Both the position numbers and the translations under genes were made by a program. Positions 16,439 to 18,928 of a DNA stretch of 18,928 bases are shown here, piece after piece. Source of the stretch: CAYVJW01 sp964451885 (GTDB taxonomy: Bacteria > Patescibacteriota > Gracilibacteria > UBA4473); NCBI GenBank assembly GCA_964451885.1, contig CAYVJW010000020.1:1-18928 (forward strand), given 5' to 3'. The notes below the pieces were generated by a model. The model saw only the letters and a program-made list of their open reading frames with translations. It searched no databases and was not told where the DNA came from. Within the stretch, counting starts at the first letter, position 1. Every line of letters begins with the position of its first letter.

Positions 16439-16466
16439 CTTATATATAATAAAGTAGGAATGTCAA
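16439..16466 (-). promoter_or_regulatory. Promoter of the 120-aa hypothetical gene
   Basis: On the minus strand TTGACA (16461-16466) and TATAAG (16439-16444) are 16 bases apart. The expected transcript would begin near 16432 and carry a leader of about 50 bases that includes the AAGGAGGT ribosome-binding site. Both boxes are close to consensus, so the gene may be well expressed. Confidence 0.65.
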
Positions 16467-16538
16467 ATTTAAAAAAGTAATAATTGAAAAAAACATAAAA
16501 ATACATAACCTGTTTATGTTATTCATAAAATATATAAG

Positions 16539-16868
16539 ATGATCAAATATGATGATTTCGAAAAGCTTGAGATGATAGTGGGGAAAGTGTTGGAAGTCGA
16601 GCGGATTCCCGATGCTGATAAGCTTTATAAACTTCAGGTGGATTTGGGAGAAGAGGAGCCCCGACAGATTGTTTCGGGGTTGGTGCATTATTATACGGAG
16701 GATGAGCTTATGGGGCGGAAGGTTATCGTCCTGGTAAATCTGAAACCGGTAAAGCTTCGTGGGGAAATGTCGAACGGGATGTTGCTTTGTGCTAGTGATG
16801 AGGATAAGGACCAGTGTATTTTGCTTTCTGTTGAAAAGGATATTGAAGTAGGAGCGAAGGTTTCTTAA
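16539..16868 (+). CDS. Stand-alone tRNA-binding domain protein (MetRS C-terminal type)
   Basis: A 109-residue OB-fold protein of the tRNA-binding domain family found at the C-terminus of methionyl-tRNA synthetase, in Arc1p/EMAPII and in CsaA. The family blocks are clear: FEKLEMIVGKVLEVERIPDA at the start, DKLYKLQVDLG, the VSGL core, GRKVIVLVNLKPVKLRG, and SNGMLLCAS near the end. The match is closer to the MetRS C-terminal domain than to CsaA, because of the VSGL and NLKPVKLRG-SNGM blocks. It probably binds tRNA in the cytoplasm, perhaps assisting a MetRS encoded elsewhere. The start has no Shine-Dalgarno site. A small inverted repeat (TTTATG-ttatt-CATAAA, 16513-16529) lies just upstream, and I find no convincing promoter. 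Confidence 0.92.
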   Translation: MIKYDDFEKLEMIVGKVLEVERIPDADKLYKLQVDLGEEEPRQIVSGLVHYYTEDELMGRKVIVLVNLKPVKLRGEMSNGMLLCASDEDKDQCILLSVEKDIEVGAKVS

Positions 16869-16870
16869 AT

Positions 16871-16899
16871 TTGACGATTTATAAAAAAATAAATATAAA
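16871..16899 (+). promoter_or_regulatory. Promoter of the cysteine-rich small protein gene
   Basis: TTGACG (16871-16876) and TATAAA (16894-16899) are separated by 17 bases and begin two bases after the stop codon of the tRNA-binding protein gene. A transcript starting near 16906 would have a 5' leader of about 110 bases before the ATG at 17017. I see no strong hairpin or recognisable riboswitch in that leader. Confidence 0.65.
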
Positions 16900-17016
16900 T
16901 CTTACGCTTTTTATTTTTCTGTAAAACCTGGATATTTTCAGTGTCAAAGGGATTAGAAAGTTATGCTCTTTTCATTTTTTGCTTGTGTGTTTTAACTCTT
17001 TTTCGGAGGAAATGCC

Positions 17017-17310
17017 ATGTATTGTTCAACACCTAGTGGCGGATGCATCCGTTATGGAAGTAAAAACAGCCATGGAGGCGGAAACAACGGAGATGACAAT
17101 AACGAACAAAAAGAAAAGAAAGATGATTGCGGCGGAAATGGCTGGTGTGTCGGCTGTTCCCCTGTGGCATTCAATTGCCCCGGTAAACCAGGCGCTAATC
17201 AAGATCCTTCTCCACCGCTGATCCGGGCCAAAATCCCCTGCCCCGGATGTACTCCAGACATTCATTGTCCATTCGGGAAAAAGAATGCTCCCTCACAACG
17301 CCAAGGATGA
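17017..17310 (+). CDS. Cysteine-rich small protein, 97 aa, with two CxxC motifs
   Basis: I do not recognise the family. The product has nine cysteines (positions 3, 10, 38, 44, 47, 54, 75, 78 and 84), including CVGC (44-47) and CPGC (75-78). The N-terminal part is rich in glycine, asparagine and charged residues (GGGNNGDDNNEQKEKKDD). The C-terminal part is rich in proline and cysteine. There is no signal peptide. A GGAGGA ribosome-binding site (17005-17010) lies six bases before the ATG, and a good promoter lies upstream, so the gene is probably real. The two CxxC pairs suggest zinc or iron-sulfur binding. A modified-peptide precursor is a less likely alternative, since no modifying enzyme is nearby. 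It ends in TGA and is convergent with the next gene. Confidence 0.78.
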   Translation: MYCSTPSGGCIRYGSKNSHGGGNNGDDNNEQKEKKDDCGGNGWCVGCSPVAFNCPGKPGANQDPSPPLIRAKIPCPGCTPDIHCPFGKKNAPSQRQG

Positions 17311-17315
17311 CACAA

Positions 17316-17353
17316 CAAAAACCCGGCACTGCATGTGTATCATGCGTGCCGGG
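17316..17353 (-). terminator. Intrinsic terminator of the 113-aa hypothetical gene
   Basis: CCCGGCAC (17322-17329) pairs with GTGCCGGG (17346-17353). Inside that stem GCATG pairs with CATGC around a five-base loop, leaving one bulged base. On the minus strand the stem is followed directly by TTTTTGTTGTG, the pattern of an intrinsic terminator, 34 bases beyond the stop of the 113-residue gene. On the plus strand the hairpin follows the cysteine-rich gene but no T-run comes after it, so termination in that direction would be weaker. Confidence 0.88.
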
Positions 17354-17386
17354 CGAAAAACAGAGCTTTCTCTCCCCCCTTCCGGA

Positions 17387-17728
17387 TTACTGGTCCTTGA
17401 TCATCAGGATCGTATGTCTGTCTGAAGAGATCACGCTGAACCCTTCCCCTAATAAAGCAGTGATACAAGCGGGGAGCATCTCCAGCACGTATTCATCACA
17501 GGGAGACTTATTGTACTGAATGATAACCGCACGGCTTCCCGGTACGTAACCGCCTAAACGTAGGATAACTCCGTAACTTGGTCCGTAACTTGGTCCTCCA
17601 TATGGTTGCTTTTTCCCATAATTCAGCGTCATTGCTCCAGATTGACCGTTCATTACTTCCCAGAATACCCCAGGCTTACCTGTGGGAAGAGGCTTGAGTT
17701 CGAATGGAACTTTCTTCTTGTCATTCAT
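17387..17728 (-). CDS. Hypothetical protein, 113 aa
   Basis: I do not recognise the family. The sequence has a basic N-terminus, a Gly/Tyr/Pro-rich middle (KKQPYGGPSYGPSYGV) and a C-terminal half that looks like a small alpha/beta domain (SRAVIIQYN, YVLEMLPACITALLGEGF, HTILMIKDQ). There is no signal peptide. An AAAGGAG ribosome-binding site (17736-17742) lies seven bases before the ATG, and a strong terminator follows the gene, so it is well supported. The GPSYGPSYG segment comes from a perfect 12-bp tandem duplication. It is convergent with the cysteine-rich gene and divergent from dgt. Confidence 0.82.
   Translation of the reverse strand: MNDKKKVPFELKPLPTGKPGVFWEVMNGQSGAMTLNYGKKQPYGGPSYGPSYGVILRLGGYVPGSRAVIIQYNKSPCDEYVLEMLPACITALLGEGFSVISSDRHTILMIKDQ
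17571..17594 (-). repeat. 12-bp tandem duplication inside the 113-aa gene
   Basis: CCGTAACTTGGT occurs twice in direct succession (17571-17582 and 17583-17594) and encodes the repeated GPSY. The copies are identical, so the duplication is probably recent or prone to slippage. The frame is kept. Confidence 0.85.
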
Positions 17729-17928
17729 GACGATTCTCCTTTGATTGCAAAAAACGAAGAGGAAGGCTGTCCTCCACAGCTCTAAAGTGTCAGAAATAAA
17801 TTAATCAAGTTGATAATCTATCTCAATTAAGGACAAGCAACTCTTCGCTTCAAATCATGTAATTTAAAAGATCAATTTTCTTACTTATATAGATTTTTCG
17901 TTATCTGTCAAATTATGCTTTAGTAATA

Positions 17929-17956
17929 TTGACGAATATCTTAAAATAAGTATATG
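17929..17956 (+). promoter_or_regulatory. Possible dgt promoter
   Basis: TTGACG (17929-17934) and TATATG (17951-17956) are 16 bases apart, with an expected start near 17963 and a leader of about 24 bases before the dgt ATG. The -10 box matches only four of six consensus bases, so this is a moderate call. The rest of the 258-base gap (17729-17986) is AT-rich and holds no gene that I can see. Confidence 0.4.
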
Positions 17957-17986
17957 TCTTAATGAGCTTTAAAATCTTTTTAACAA

Positions 17987-18874
17987 ATGTCATTAGAATT
18001 TATCGACGGCGCCAACCTCTGGGAAAAACATGATGGACTTCTCCTTCCCTATGCCCAAAAGAACCAAACTTCTCGTGGAAGAGAACAGCTTCATCATCCC
18101 GATCCCTGGCGGCTTCCTTTTCAGAGGGATGTTGGGAGGATTGTGAATACAGCTTCTTTTCGCCGATTAGATGGAAAAATGCAGGTGGTTTCACCTGAGA
18201 AGGGGGATCATTTTCGAAATCGCCTTACGCACACTCTTGAAGTTGTTCGAATCTCACGAGATATTGCTCGCAGACTAGGGCTCAATGAAGATTTATCAGA
18301 GGCTATCGCTCTGGCTCATGATTTGGGGCATCCGCCTTTCGGGCATTCCGGAGAAGAGGCACTCAGAAAAATTATGCAGAGAGTGGGAAAGGATTTTGAA
18401 CATAACGAACATAGTGAAAGAATTGTGAAATTTATTGAGGAACTAAATCTGAGTCTTGAGGTTTTGGATGGTTTGAAAAAGCATGGAAGTTATTCCCCTC
18501 ATATGGAAATGGAACTCGTAGATGTTGCGGATGAGATTGCTTATGTGTCTGGTGATTTGGAGGATGGGCTAAGAGGCGGATTTTTTATGCTGGAAGATCT
18601 TAACGAAGTTGAAATTTGTCGGGAGGTGATTTCACAACTGCCCGAATGTCTGAAAAATGATCGAGCGGCCATTGTCCGAAGATGTATTGGATTCTTAATG
18701 GAAAGAGTTACGGAAAATACGGAAGCAAATATTAAAAAGTTTGAGATAAATTCCCTCTCGGATGTTCAGAGATTGAAGGATCGCGTGTGTATTTTTTCAC
18801 AGGAATTTAATAAGGAGTTTTGTGCTTTTAAGAAATTTTTAAAAGAAAGGTATTGGAATGCATCTGCGGTATAA
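17987..18874 (+). CDS. dgt: dGTP triphosphohydrolase-like HD protein, short C-terminus
   Basis: Cytoplasmic HD-domain enzyme of the dGTPase family, which hydrolyses dNTPs, typically dGTP, to the nucleoside and triphosphate and so limits dNTP pools. The metal-binding HD set is visible: His82 in RLTHTLEV, His111-Asp112 in AHDLGHPPFGHSG, and Asp182 in VADEIAY. Family blocks before and after are also present (RIVNTASFRRLDGKMQV, GDHFRNRLTHTLEV, DFEHNEHSERI, GDLEDGLRGG). The catalytic core looks intact. At 295 residues the protein is shorter than usual. It stops soon after FKKFLKERYW, where relatives continue for several tens of residues to a conserved final helix, and I do not find that tail in another frame nearby. 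No Shine-Dalgarno site precedes the ATG, but the family alignment supports this start. Confidence 0.9.
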   Translation: MSLEFIDGANLWEKHDGLLLPYAQKNQTSRGREQLHHPDPWRLPFQRDVGRIVNTASFRRLDGKMQVVSPEKGDHFRNRLTHTLEVVRISRDIARRLGLNEDLSEAIALAHDLGHPPFGHSGEEALRKIMQRVGKDFEHNEHSERIVKFIEELNLSLEVLDGLKKHGSYSPHMEMELVDVADEIAYVSGDLEDGLRGGFFMLEDLNEVEICREVISQLPECLKNDRAAIVRRCIGFLMERVTENTEANIKKFEINSLSDVQRLKDRVCIFSQEFNKEFCAFKKFLKERYWNASAV

Positions 18875-18928
18875 GCCAGCAATTCCCGCAATGACCTAAA
18901 AGCGGATAAATAAGGCCTATAAATTTTT

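Noticed and set aside
16282..16688. Minus-strand frames of 74 and 82 residues near the tRNA-binding gene
   Set aside because: They overlap supported genes or AT-rich promoter DNA and have biased Phe/Ile/Leu/Tyr composition and no ribosome-binding site.
16020..17310. TGA recoded as glycine, as in Gracilibacteria or SR1
   Set aside because: Two well-signalled genes end sensibly at TGA, and the recognised proteins are complete with the standard bacterial code.

Overview
The window looks like part of a small, AT-rich bacterial genome. The best guess is a member of the Patescibacteria/Candidate Phyla Radiation. That placement rests on a single enormous secreted modular protein, tight gene packing, several short orphan genes and a sparse set of recognisable housekeeping genes. 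It is an inference; no marker gene in the window proves it. TGA acts as a normal stop: the reading frames at 16020-16382 (minus) and 17017-17310 (plus) both end in TGA. This argues against the glycine-TGA code of Gracilibacteria and SR1.

Layout. Bases 1-140 lie beyond the giant gene and hold a good minus-strand promoter pointing out of the window. Bases 141-13199 (minus) are one gene for a 4352-residue exported protein. It has a signal peptide, a possible gingipain-like N-terminal fold, a cysteine-rich section, about five Ig-like domains, FG-GAP-like repeats, a calcium-binding-type motif, a long uncharged hydrophobic centre, coiled coil, three tracts with proline at or near every third residue, and a C-terminal beta-rich part with a PKD-like domain. 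Just upstream on the same strand is a YefM-YoeB toxin-antitoxin pair (13258-13775). A 151-bp AT-rich region then carries divergent promoters and palindromic operator-like sites. From it an ABC exporter gene (13927-15723) runs rightward.

From 15.7 to 17.7 kb there is a cluster of short genes: two minus-strand hypotheticals (15731-15985 weak, 16020-16382 strong), a stand-alone MetRS-type tRNA-binding domain protein (16539-16868, plus), a nine-cysteine 97-residue protein (17017-17310, plus) and a 113-residue hypothetical (17387-17728, minus) with a clear terminator. The window ends with a dGTP triphosphohydrolase (17987-18874, plus) that appears short at its C-terminus.

How the parts may work together. 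The giant protein is most plausibly a surface or secreted attachment or interaction protein. No gene around it is an obvious dedicated secretion partner, and it carries an N-terminal signal peptide, so Sec export is likely. The toxin-antitoxin pair shares its strand with no visible terminator between, so part of its transcription may come from the TA promoter. The remaining genes seem functionally independent. The most striking unexplained feature is the set of chemically distinct proline-periodic tracts in the giant protein. The second is the contrast between orphan genes with strong Shine-Dalgarno sites and conserved genes with none.
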